In this document: piece after piece, positions 9,268 to 15,905 of the stretch
Layout: each line of letters begins with the position of its first letter
Numbering within the stretch: the stretch's first letter is position 1
DNA from: Desulfomicrobium sp. ZS1
GTDB taxonomy: Bacteria > Desulfobacterota > Desulfovibrionia > Desulfovibrionales > Desulfomicrobiaceae
Direction of reading: 5' to 3'
Assembly: GCF_024204645.1 (NCBI RefSeq)
Contig: NZ_CP100351.1
Coordinates: forward strand, 1,488,001 to 1,552,000
Length of the DNA stretch: 64,000 bases
The notes under the pieces: generated by a model
What the model saw: only the letters and a program-made list of their open reading frames with translations
Databases searched by the model: none
What the model was told of the DNA's origin: nothing
Program-made: the position numbers and the translations under genes

Positions 9268-9885
9268 ATGAAAGAAATCAGCAAGCTGCTCGATAATAAC
9301 AAGACCTGGGCCCAGAGCATCGAAAAGAACATCCCCGGTTTTTTCCGCAAACTGGAGAACCAGCACAAGCCCAAATTCCTGTGGATCGGCTGCTCGGACA
9401 GCCGAGTCCCGGCGGACCAGCTTATCGGCGTCATGCCGGGCGAGGTCTTTGTGCACCGAAACATTTCAAATCAGGTCATCAACACCGACATCAACCTGAT
9501 GTGCGTGCTGCAGTACGCCATCGACGTGCTCAAGGTGAAGCATATCATCGTCTGCGGCCATTACGGCTGCGGCGGCATCGAGGCGGTCATGAAAGACCAG
9601 ACTCCGGGCCTGTTGGCTCATTGGCTGGAAAACGTGCACGACCTGATGGAACGCAAGGGCCGTCCCAACCTTGACGACATGTGCGAACTCAACGTCAAGC
9701 TGCAGATCCGCAATCTGGCCCTGAACAGCATCGTGCGCAAGGCATGGCAGCGTGGTCGCAACCTCTATCTGCATGGCTGGATCTATTCCATTTCCAACGG
9801 CCTGATCCACGACCTGTGCATCACGCGCGGCCCCGACAAGCAGGAAGAGGAACCCCTTGAAGCGCCACTGCGTCCGAAACATTAG
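9268..9885 (+). CDS. can: Beta-class carbonic anhydrase
   Basis: This 205-residue zinc enzyme interconverts carbon dioxide and bicarbonate in the cytoplasm. The beta-class zinc site is visible: Cys42 in WIGCSDSRVP with the Asp44-Arg46 dyad, then His98 and Cys101 in VCGHYGCGG. Length and motif spacing are typical of plant/bacterial-type beta enzymes. The ATG at 9268 follows AGGAGCG. A lipoprotein gene starts 9 bp downstream and is probably co-transcribed. The gene symbol follows E. coli usage by similarity of family. Confidence 0.92.
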   Translation: MKEISKLLDNNKTWAQSIEKNIPGFFRKLENQHKPKFLWIGCSDSRVPADQLIGVMPGEVFVHRNISNQVINTDINLMCVLQYAIDVLKVKHIIVCGHYGCGGIEAVMKDQTPGLLAHWLENVHDLMERKGRPNLDDMCELNVKLQIRNLALNSIVRKAWQRGRNLYLHGWIYSISNGLIHDLCITRGPDKQEEEPLEAPLRPKH

Positions 9886-9894
9886 GAGAATGCA

Positions 9895-10335
9895 GTGAAC
9901 AAACTCATCCTGATAACGATTTTCGCCTGTGCGGCGTTGTGGGGCTGCGTGCATGCCGACAACAAACACACCGACACGTCCCTGGATCTGATGGACGCGT
10001 GCATTCTGGATACACGCTGGAAATTGGTGGAGCTTTGGGGAAAACCCGTGGCGGAGGTCGAACGGTATCCGTTCATCCAACTCCATGCCAAGGAAGGACG
10101 CATCTCGGGCTTCGGCGGATGCAACAGCATCGGTGGCGGCTATGAGCTTAAGGCCGGCAACCGCGTCCGCTTCACGAACATGGCCAGCACCATGATGGCC
10201 TGTCCGGACATGAACTTGGAGCAGGAGTTTTTCAACGTGCTGTCCATGACGGACAATTTCGCCTGCGATGGAAAAACCCTTGCCCTGCACAAGGCGCGCA
10301 TGGCCCCCCTGGCCAGGTTCGAGGCCGTGCACTGA
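9895..10335 (+). CDS. META/HslJ-domain lipoprotein
   Basis: This 146-residue exported protein has an N-terminal signal ending in a lipobox (ALWGC, Cys at about residue 18), so it should be lipid-anchored. The rest is a META domain: ILDTRWKLVEL, then GFGGCNSIGGGYEL and MMACPDMNLEQEFFNVL, the hallmark pattern of HslJ and related heat-shock or copper-linked lipoproteins. Translation starts at GTG 9895, with GGAG in the preceding AGGAGAATGCA. Its biochemical function is unknown; family members are often stress-related outer-membrane proteins. Confidence 0.8.
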   Translation: MNKLILITIFACAALWGCVHADNKHTDTSLDLMDACILDTRWKLVELWGKPVAEVERYPFIQLHAKEGRISGFGGCNSIGGGYELKAGNRVRFTNMASTMMACPDMNLEQEFFNVLSMTDNFACDGKTLALHKARMAPLARFEAVH

Positions 10336-10350
10336 CACCCGGGACGCGAG

Positions 10351-10376
10351 GGCTCCGCATGGAGCCTTTCGTTTTT
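10351..10376 (+). terminator. Terminator after the META lipoprotein gene
   Basis: GGCTCC-GCAT-GGAGCC is followed by TTTCGTTTTT. The hairpin contains the ATG at 10359, which argues against using that codon as the start of the next gene. Confidence 0.7.
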
Positions 10377-10433
10377 CGTCCCGACGCGCCTTTTTGCTTG
10401 CCCTGTTCCCGCTATCTTCCTATTTGTTCGCCC

Positions 10434-11186
10434 ATGCCAGAAAACAGCCCCGTTCGTTTGAACAAATATCTTGCCGATGCCGGCATAGCCTCCCGTCGCG
10501 GAGCCGACGCCCTGATCCAGGGCGGACGAGTCTGCGTGAACGGCCTTATCCAGCGCGAGCCCGGAACCAGAGTCATTCCCGGCCAGGACACGGTGCTCTG
10601 TAACGGCGCGCCGGTCTCGGCCAACCAGAATGCCCCGTCCTCCTACATCATGCTGCACAAGCCGGTGCATACGGTGACCACGGTCAATGATCCCCAGGGC
10701 CGCAAGACCGTCGTCGACCTGCTGCCCGAAGAACTCCGCACGCTACGCCTCTTTCCCGTGGGACGGCTCGATTACATGTCCGAGGGCCTGCTCCTCTTGA
10801 CCAATGACGGCGAAGTCACCCTGCGCCTGACCCACCCCAGCTACGAGCACCCGAAAAAATACGAGGTGCTGGTGCGCGAGGCTGTGACGGAGAAATCCCT
10901 TGGCCTCATGCGCCAGGGCATGCGCCTGCAGGAAGGTGAACGGCTGGCTCCGGTGGAAGTCGAAAGCGTCTCCGATGCCGGCGGCGCGACGCTCTTGCGC
11001 ATGACCCTGCGTCAGGGCGTGAACCGTCAGATCCGGCGCATGTGCCGCGACCTGGGGCTGACCATCCTGCGGCTGCGTCGCGTCGAATTGGGACCGTTGT
11101 TTTTGGGGAGTCTTGAATCTGGAAAATGGCGCGCCTTGACAGACGCCGAAATAAAGACCTTGAAATCAAGCCTTGGTCTCGACTGA
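10434..11186 (+). CDS. rluB: RluB/RsuA-family rRNA pseudouridine synthase
   Basis: This 250-residue enzyme isomerises a uridine in ribosomal RNA. An S4 RNA-binding domain lies at residues 8-60 (RLNKYLADAGIASRRGADAL), followed by the catalytic domain with Asp113 in GRLDYMSEGLLLLTNDG and the C-terminal LRQGVNRQIRRMC motif. RluB (23S) versus RsuA (16S) is inferred from overall layout and is not certain. The frame is open from an ATG at 10359, but that codon sits in a terminator hairpin and the added residues are not protein-like. The ATG at 10434 fits the family N-terminus although it lacks a clear ribosome site. Confidence 0.88.
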   Translation: MPENSPVRLNKYLADAGIASRRGADALIQGGRVCVNGLIQREPGTRVIPGQDTVLCNGAPVSANQNAPSSYIMLHKPVHTVTTVNDPQGRKTVVDLLPEELRTLRLFPVGRLDYMSEGLLLLTNDGEVTLRLTHPSYEHPKKYEVLVREAVTEKSLGLMRQGMRLQEGERLAPVEVESVSDAGGATLLRMTLRQGVNRQIRRMCRDLGLTILRLRRVELGPLFLGSLESGKWRALTDAEIKTLKSSLGLD

Positions 11187-11198
11187 CTCTGGAGGCGC

Positions 11199-11765
11199 AT
11201 GAACAGTATCGCAACCAAACCAATTACCGGATTTTTCTGCGCGGTCCTGCTGTTGCTGCTGCTGGAGGCAGGCGCCGCCATGCTGCTCGTGAGCAGTGTG
11301 GGCTCGGCTGATGATGCCCCGGCCCTTCCGCGCATGACCCGGCTGCATGATCTGCAGGGAACCTTCTCGGATCTGGGTGGTCAAAGCTTCACGCTGGCCG
11401 ATTTGCAAGGCAAGGTCGTGGTCATCAATCTATGGGCCACCTGGTGCCCGCCGTGCCGGGCGGAGATGCCTTTTCTGGAAGGATTGTGGAAGAAATTTCA
11501 GGACAATGAGCAGGTCCGGGTGCTGTGCATCAGCAAAGAGACTCCGGCGGAAGTGCGCCAGGACCCTCTGGCGAAATCACTGACCATGCCCCTTTATGTC
11601 TTCACCTCGCCGGCGCCGCCGGAGCTTGATCCCGAAGGACTGCCGACGACATACATCTTCAATCGCCAAGGCAAGGTGGTCTTTGCGCATACGGGCATCG
11701 CCCAGTGGGATGCGCCGGAAATCGTCGCCTATCTGGAAGCCCTGGCCCAGGCGACGAGTAATTAG
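11199..11765 (+). CDS. TlpA-like membrane-anchored thioredoxin
   Basis: This 188-residue thiol-disulfide oxidoreductase has an N-terminal hydrophobic anchor (about residues 10-33) that places the thioredoxin fold in the periplasm. The redox site is WATWCPPC with Cys83 and Cys86, followed by the AhpC/TSA-type pattern ending GLPTTYIFNRQGKVV. It resembles TlpA/ResA proteins that reduce apocytochrome c or other periplasmic thiols. The start is 12 bp after the pseudouridine synthase. It converges on and overlaps the Nudix gene by 4 bp. Confidence 0.85.
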   Translation: MNSIATKPITGFFCAVLLLLLLEAGAAMLLVSSVGSADDAPALPRMTRLHDLQGTFSDLGGQSFTLADLQGKVVVINLWATWCPPCRAEMPFLEGLWKKFQDNEQVRVLCISKETPAEVRQDPLAKSLTMPLYVFTSPAPPELDPEGLPTTYIFNRQGKVVFAHTGIAQWDAPEIVAYLEALAQATSN

Positions 11766-12199
11766 GGGCGGGTGTGGGCCAAAACCTGACGAAACGATTC
11801 GCGGTTGGAATCCCAGTGCAGCTGGGCATCGACATCCCCGGCGTCAAACCAGTAGTAGCCGATATGCTCCGCGGAGAGGATTACTTTTTCGACTCTGACC
11901 CGGGCCAGATAGATGGGCTTGCGCAACTCGATGCGCGCGTCGGGGATGCAGAAAGAGAACTCGGGGATGACCACTTCCAGCTGCTCCGCGGTCAGCGTCA
12001 CGCCCGTCTCCTCTTCCACTTCGCGCAGACAGGCTTCGATGCAGGGCTCGTCGGGGCCTCGTCCGCCGGTCACGGGTTGCCAGTATTCATCATGGCGATG
12101 GGTCACGGGGCAGCGCAAGAGCAAAAATCGGTCTTCCAGATCGTTGTAGAGCCAGCATTCGATACTGAATTTTATCATGGGACAACTCTTTTGCACCAC
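11762..12199 (-). CDS. Nudix hydrolase (dihydroneopterin triphosphatase-like)
   Basis: This 145-residue protein has a Nudix box at about residues 44-66, with the core REVEEETGV preceded by GGRGPDEP. The family hydrolyses nucleoside diphosphates linked to another moiety, and the W-rich start (IECWLYND) and C-terminal YYWFDAGDVDAQLHW recall the NudB/dATP pyrophosphatase group, which I offer only as a possibility. The start is ambiguous: adjacent GTG codons at 12199 and 12196 follow GGAAGG, while ATG 12178 begins MIKFSIE. It is divergent from the ECF transporter genes with only about 50 bp between. Confidence 0.8.
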   Translation of the reverse strand: MVQKSCPMIKFSIECWLYNDLEDRFLLLRCPVTHRHDEYWQPVTGGRGPDEPCIEACLREVEEETGVTLTAEQLEVVIPEFSFCIPDARIELRKPIYLARVRVEKVILSAEHIGYYWFDAGDVDAQLHWDSNRESFRQVLAHTRP

Positions 12200-12249
12200 C
12201 GCCTTCCCCCGTCAAGCAAAACAAGGCCCATCCGCCCGCTGGAGCGCCC

Positions 12250-12651
12250 ATGAGCTTCGCGACTCTTGAGGAATATGGCCGCGACTATTGTGTCATCGAC
12301 ACGCACAATCTCTTTGTCGGCACTACTCTCGAGGATGAAATTCTGCTTCTGGGAGCGGACGACGAACTTTTTTCCGTCATTGCCCAGGAGTGCTCCCGCT
12401 TCGGCCTGCAGCTTGAACCCGGCCGCAAGCTGCCCTCCTATTCAGGCGGCGAGCAGAGCATCATCTGCTGCCTGCTGCTCATGCACCTGCTGCCCAAGGA
12501 AAGGCTTTCCATCCTCCTGGTCCATGTGCTGGAGACCCTCTCCCCGCGCAATCGCAGCCTGCTTTTGGACAGATTCGCCGCGCTTCTTCCGGCCGCGTCG
12601 CTCTTTGTTTTGACGGAAGATGGACCTAAACCCCTGGCCGATCATGTTTGA
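12250..12651 (+). CDS. ABC half-ATPase carrying only the signature half (ECF A-like)
   Basis: This 133-residue protein matches the second half of an ECF-transporter ATPase. Residues 18-33 (THNLFVGTTLEDEILL) resemble the Q-loop region of CbiO/EcfA, residues 63-69 (SYSGGEQ) are an ABC signature, and ILLVHVLETLSPRNR occupies the Walker B/D-loop position but lacks the Asp-Glu pair. No Walker A (P-loop) is present, so it cannot bind ATP by itself in the normal way. The next gene supplies Walker A and B but no signature. The pair could form one composite ATP site. It is the first of four overlapping genes. A truncated relic is the alternative reading, but the intact overlaps with its neighbours argue against it. 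Confidence 0.7.
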   Translation: MSFATLEEYGRDYCVIDTHNLFVGTTLEDEILLLGADDELFSVIAQECSRFGLQLEPGRKLPSYSGGEQSIICCLLLMHLLPKERLSILLVHVLETLSPRNRSLLLDRFAALLPAASLFVLTEDGPKPLADHV

Positions 12652-13162
12652 ACTCGCCGCCCGGACCTATCCCGTCGCGCATGCCGGATTGAACTTCGTC
12701 CTTGACCGCGCCCTTGAATTGCCAAAGCACAGCTGCCTGTATCTGAGCGGGGACAACGGCGCGGGCAAGAGCACCTTTCTGGAACATGTTCTCATTCCCA
12801 GCCTGCGCACGAAGCACCGCCTGCTCTATCTGGCCCAGGACATGGACCTGCAGCAGAACACCATTCGCACCACCCTGGCCCTGCTCGGACACGATGTCCC
12901 TGAATCTTTGGCGGATATGGCCGTGGCCTGGGTCAGGACCAGCGGGTGCCGGGACATCATCATTCTTGATGAGTTCGACAAATACGTGAGTACTGAGCAA
13001 CTGGAGGCCCTGAACCTGCCCGGATTCGACTGGGTCGTGCAGGTCTCGCATCTGCCGCGACGCGAGAGGTGCACTGAATTTTCCCATGGCTTTGAACTGT
13101 TCTTCGACAGACAGGAAGGAACGGACGTCAACTTAAGGCTCACACAGCTATGGCCACGTTGA
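12644..13162 (+). CDS. ABC half-ATPase carrying Walker A/B but no signature (ECF A-like)
   Basis: This 172-residue P-loop ATPase has Walker A GDNGAGKST at residues 36-44, a Q-loop-like AQDMDLQQNTIRTTLALLG, Walker B DIIILDE (about 104-110) and a histidine switch in VVQVSHLPRRE. The helical subdomain with the LSGGQ signature that should lie between the Q-loop and Walker B is missing: only about 25 residues are found there. It therefore complements the preceding signature-only protein. The ATG at 12644 overlaps the previous stop (ATGTTTGA) and fits the family N-terminus; an in-frame ATG at 12620 is possible. It should act at the membrane with the two downstream membrane proteins. Confidence 0.75.
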   Translation: MFELAARTYPVAHAGLNFVLDRALELPKHSCLYLSGDNGAGKSTFLEHVLIPSLRTKHRLLYLAQDMDLQQNTIRTTLALLGHDVPESLADMAVAWVRTSGCRDIIILDEFDKYVSTEQLEALNLPGFDWVVQVSHLPRRERCTEFSHGFELFFDRQEGTDVNLRLTQLWPR

Positions 13163-13746
13163 AACTGCTTGGCATCTTCGGGCTGCTCGGGGCCTATTTC
13201 CGGTTTTTCGTCTTCGGGGCAGGATATGAGCAAATGGACCTCCAAGCCGGGTTGCTGCTTGCGTTCCTGGCTGTCAGCGTCTGGAGGAATGGCCTCAGAG
13301 GCACCGTGCAGGCCATGTGGTTTATTTTGCCCTTTGTGCTGTCTCTGATTCTTTTCGGCGCTATCTTTCAGTGGGTCGGGCTCATGGGCCGCACCGACTG
13401 GATTCACGATTCGCTCATAAAAGCCCTGGTCTTTCCCAATTCCTTCCTGGCCGTGAAGCTGGGCCTTGAAGCCATCACCTTTCGCGACATCGTCCATCTC
13501 CCACTTGGCGCGGGAGGACGGCGTAACGCCATCGTCTTGAAGGCCGTGATGGAAAAATGTACTCCACTGCTGCACCGTTACCGTTTTTTCATGGACCTGA
13601 CCCCGCATTTCGACGGCCGACGCTGGCACAGATTCCAGCGTCTGTGCGCGGTCATCGTGGCCGCCTACATCAGCATCTACGGCCAGGCCGAAAAGACCCA
13701 GGCCCTGTTTGACCACCGCACCAGATACATGAGGAAAGAAAAATGA
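13150..13746 (+). CDS. Probable ECF transporter T-like transmembrane subunit
   Basis: This 198-residue membrane protein has about four hydrophobic segments in its first 120 residues (for example LLGIFGLLGAYFRFFVFG and MWFILPFVLSLILFGAIF) and a charged C-terminal part with HRYRFFMDLTPHF and FDGRRWHRFQRL. Classical EcfT proteins carry Ala-Arg-Gly coupling motifs that I cannot find intact. Its place between the ATPase fragments and an S component, with 13-bp and 4-bp overlaps, makes the energy-coupling T subunit the best inference. The sequence alone would not establish this. Confidence 0.55.
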   Translation: MATLKLLGIFGLLGAYFRFFVFGAGYEQMDLQAGLLLAFLAVSVWRNGLRGTVQAMWFILPFVLSLILFGAIFQWVGLMGRTDWIHDSLIKALVFPNSFLAVKLGLEAITFRDIVHLPLGAGGRRNAIVLKAVMEKCTPLLHRYRFFMDLTPHFDGRRWHRFQRLCAVIVAAYISIYGQAEKTQALFDHRTRYMRKEK

Positions 13747-14240
13747 AGAACATCAAGATAGCCGCCCTGTCCATCGTGGCCCTGACCTGCCTGACCACCC
13801 TCTTCGTGCGCATCCCGCTGCCGAGCCGTGGGTATTTCAACGTGGGCGATGTGGCTGTGGTCTTCGGTGGGCTGGTCCTTGGCTTCATGAATCCAAAGCA
13901 AGGCATTTTGTGGGCTGTCGGAGCCTGCGGCATCGGTTCGGCCCTGGCCGACATCCTGGGCGGATTCGCGGTTTTCGCTCCCCTGACCTTCGCCGCCAAG
14001 GGCGCGGAAGGCGCGCTTGCCGCCGTGGCCGCAAGCAGAGCCGGGGCGGTCCGTTACACCGTACTCGCCATTGGCGGAGCGGCCATGGTCGGAATCTACT
14101 TTTTCGGGGAAGTCATGATGCCCAACATCGGCCTGCAGGGAGCAGTGGCCGAAATCCCGGCCAACCTGATCCAGGCCGTGGGCGGCGCAGTGGGCGGCAT
14201 GTTCGCGGCCACGGCGCTCAAGAAGACGAAAATGATCTGA
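13743..14240 (+). CDS. ECF transporter substrate-binding (S) component
   Basis: This 165-residue membrane protein has five or six hydrophobic helices and the S-component pattern of the HmpT/ThiW/RibU-like families: YFNVGDVAVVFGGLVLGF, then GIGSALADILGGF and APLTFAAKGAEG. These vitamin-uptake subunits bind the substrate in the membrane. The vitamin is not readable, although a pyrimidine/thiamine-related ligand is common for this motif set. It overlaps the T-like gene by ATGA and ends the operon. No riboswitch is visible upstream of the operon; only about 50 bp separates it from the divergent Nudix gene. Confidence 0.78.
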   Translation: MKNIKIAALSIVALTCLTTLFVRIPLPSRGYFNVGDVAVVFGGLVLGFMNPKQGILWAVGACGIGSALADILGGFAVFAPLTFAAKGAEGALAAVAASRAGAVRYTVLAIGGAAMVGIYFFGEVMMPNIGLQGAVAEIPANLIQAVGGAVGGMFAATALKKTKMI

Positions 14241-14489
14241 TTCAACCCTACTCTTCAGCGACGTCCCGGCGCAAAGCACGGGTCGGGTCGTCGCTCGCGG
14301 GCTTAGAAAGCTCCCGTCCCTGATCCGCTTCCTGCTTCTGCAATTTGTATGACTTCAACTTTTTGTTGAACTCGTACAAATCACTCAACTGCGCCAGCAC
14401 CGTTTCAATGGAAAATTTGCTGAACTTGACGCAACACAACAGAGCTCACGCCGGGACGGGAGAAAGATATGAGAGCCCGAAGGGGGGGA
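14241..14489. other. Convergent spacer between ECF operon and yoeB
   Basis: This 249-bp region holds one open minus-strand frame (14248-14439, TTG start, 63 codons, lysine- and glutamate-rich) with no recognisable family and no ribosome site. I do not call it a gene. No clear terminator with a T-run was found for either converging operon. Confidence 0.4.
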
Positions 14490-14747
14490 TCAATCGTCGT
14501 AATGGCACCGGCACTGCGCAATCTGACAATCGTCGCCGACAATCCGATACACAAGTCGATTCTTCTCATCGATCCTGCGACTCCAGAAACCGGAAAGATT
14601 TCCTTTGAGCGGTTCCGGCTTCCCGGTGCCCACGTATGGATCTCGTAATATTTCCTTGAGAAGGCCGTTAATTCGTTTGAGCGTCTTTTTGTCCTGTTTC
14701 TGCCAGGACACATACTCTTCCCATGCCGAGTCGTGCCAAATAAGCAT
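14490..14747 (-). CDS. yoeB: YoeB/Txe-family mRNA interferase toxin
   Basis: This 85-residue toxin of the RelE superfamily cleaves mRNA on the ribosome. Family features are the start MLIWHDSAWEEYVSWQ, the block LLKEILRDPYVGTGKPEPLK, then SGFWSRRIDEKNRLVYRI and the C-terminal CHYDD. Conserved catalytic-region residues (Glu, Arg, His, Tyr) are in place, so it appears intact. The ATG is 1 bp after the stop of the antitoxin gene, the usual antitoxin-first order. Confidence 0.92.
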   Translation of the reverse strand: MLIWHDSAWEEYVSWQKQDKKTLKRINGLLKEILRDPYVGTGKPEPLKGNLSGFWSRRIDEKNRLVYRIVGDDCQIAQCRCHYDD

Positions 14748-14748
14748 C

Positions 14749-15000
14749 TTAATCCTCGCTCAAATCGCGCGCCGCACAGTTTGTTCCGCTGTTTAAATCG
14801 GCTACGACCTTTTCAAGATGGGCTTGGTTCTGGGCACTGTAAAACGGATCTCCGACTGGTCGAAAGGGCAATCCGTTTTCTCGGACCATGTGTGTTAAAA
14901 AAATACGGACAGCCGATGGCAAATCCATCCCCATGCTATTCGCAACAGCCTGAGCCTGGGTATGTAGGCTGTCGGCAACCCGGACCTGAATGTTGGCCAT
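14749..15000 (-). CDS. dinJ: RelB/DinJ-family antitoxin
   Basis: This 83-residue protein has an N-terminal ribbon-helix-helix-type dimerisation and DNA-binding segment (ANIQVRVADSLHTQAQAVAN) and the DinJ hallmark MGMDLPSAVRIFLTHMV. The C-terminal half should neutralise the toxin. It is followed immediately by yoeB. DinJ is usually paired with YafQ and YoeB with YefM, so this is a mixed pairing. Autoregulation from a promoter upstream of 15000 is expected for the family. Confidence 0.88.
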   Translation of the reverse strand: MANIQVRVADSLHTQAQAVANSMGMDLPSAVRIFLTHMVRENGLPFRPVGDPFYSAQNQAHLEKVVADLNSGTNCAARDLSED

Positions 15001-15125
15001 AATAGTGCCTCCTGAATTATTTTCATTCTCTTGAGAATTGTTTTCAATACATATGCACCCACATATCGGCAGTCAAGGCGGATCATACCCATAAGTGCCC
15101 GTTTCACACGTAATCATCACCATAA

Positions 15126-15161
15126 AAAGCCGCGACCTGTGATGGCACAGGTCGCGGCTTT
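15126..15161. terminator. Strong hairpin terminator
   Basis: AAAGCCGCGACCTGT (15126-15140) pairs perfectly with ACAGGTCGCGGCTTT (15147-15161) around a 6-nt loop. A-rich and T-containing flanks allow function in either direction. It lies between the antitoxin promoter and the cytochrome operon. Confidence 0.75.
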
Positions 15162-15190
15162 CACATTCGGGGCCGGACAGAATCTTTAAA

Positions 15191-15242
15191 AACAAAAAAG
15201 GTGCAAAACCGCGGCCCGTCACCCGACGGACCGCGGTTTTGC
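15191..15242 (-). terminator. Terminator of the octaheme cytochrome operon
   Basis: On the minus strand, a hairpin built from GCAAAACCGCGG and its complement (15203-15242) is followed by a T-run (complement of 15191-15200), 17 bp after the cytochrome b stop. Confidence 0.85.
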
Positions 15243-15258
15243 GTTGGGAGGGAGGACG

Positions 15259-15900
15259 TTATCGTTTTTTCTGCACTTCCCAGTCCGCCACCTCACCCTC
15301 CTCCACTTCTTCCCAGCCGCTGAACATGGCGGAGATGTGGCTGGTCAGGGTGTGGCCGGTGGTGGTCATGTAGATGTGAACGATGATGAAAGCCAGGATG
15401 GCGAAGGCGCAGGCCAGATGGATGAGCGCCAGCAGGCGCAGGTCCAGGAAAGTCCAGTTCCAGATGGCCCAGTCGTTGTACAGGTAATAGAGCAGCCCCG
15501 TGCCCATCTGCAGGGTCAGCAGAATCGCGGTCAGGCCCAGGTAGGTCAGGCGTTGCAGGGGGTTGTGCTTGGCCTCCTTGGATTTTCTGACCGGGTGCGG
15601 AAGCCCCTTGAAAATGCCGGAGGAATAGTAGCCGATGACCTCGAAAAGCTTCTTGGTGGTCGGGATGTACTGCCGCCATTCACCCGTGGTCACGACCCAG
15701 AAGACGATGAAGATGAAGAGGATGACCCAGGTCAGGCCCAGGAAATTATGGTACTCCACCGCCTTCTGGAAGCCGAACAGGGTGAAGGTGCCGTGGACCT
15801 CGAACCCGGTGAGCAGCAACAGGAAGATGAGCAGGGACTGAACCCAGTGCCAGAAACGCTCGAACCTCGTGTACAGGTAGATTTTCTTTTTTGTGCTCAT
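15259..15900 (-). CDS. Membrane cytochrome b subunit (b561/FdnI type) partner of octaheme cytochrome
   Basis: This 213-residue integral membrane protein has four long hydrophobic helices and paired histidines suited to two b-type hemes: RFWHWVQSLLIFLLLLTGFE, VEYHNFLGLTWVILF, LLALIHLACAFAILAFIIVH, and a terminal GHTLTSHISAMFSGWEEVEE. This is the layout of Ni/Fe-hydrogenase or formate-dehydrogenase gamma subunits. The ATG at 15900 follows AAGGAG with 8-nt spacing, and the gene begins 5 bp after the octaheme cytochrome. It would pass quinol electrons to, or take them from, the periplasmic cytochrome. Confidence 0.85.
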   Translation of the reverse strand: MSTKKKIYLYTRFERFWHWVQSLLIFLLLLTGFEVHGTFTLFGFQKAVEYHNFLGLTWVILFIFIVFWVVTTGEWRQYIPTTKKLFEVIGYYSSGIFKGLPHPVRKSKEAKHNPLQRLTYLGLTAILLTLQMGTGLLYYLYNDWAIWNWTFLDLRLLALIHLACAFAILAFIIVHIYMTTTGHTLTSHISAMFSGWEEVEEGEVADWEVQKKR

Positions 15901-15905
15901 ATCAA

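Noticed and set aside
10359-10433. Upstream start for the pseudouridine synthase gene
   Set aside because: ATG 10359 lies inside a terminator hairpin, and the added residues are cysteine- and proline-rich without family similarity.
12200-12249. Riboswitch upstream of the ECF transporter operon
   Set aside because: Only 50 bp separates it from the divergent Nudix gene, too short for a known vitamin riboswitch, and no THI-box or RFN-like pattern is seen.
14248-14439. 63-codon minus-strand frame downstream of yoeB
   Set aside because: TTG start, no ribosome site and no recognisable family; mentioned only in the spacer entry.
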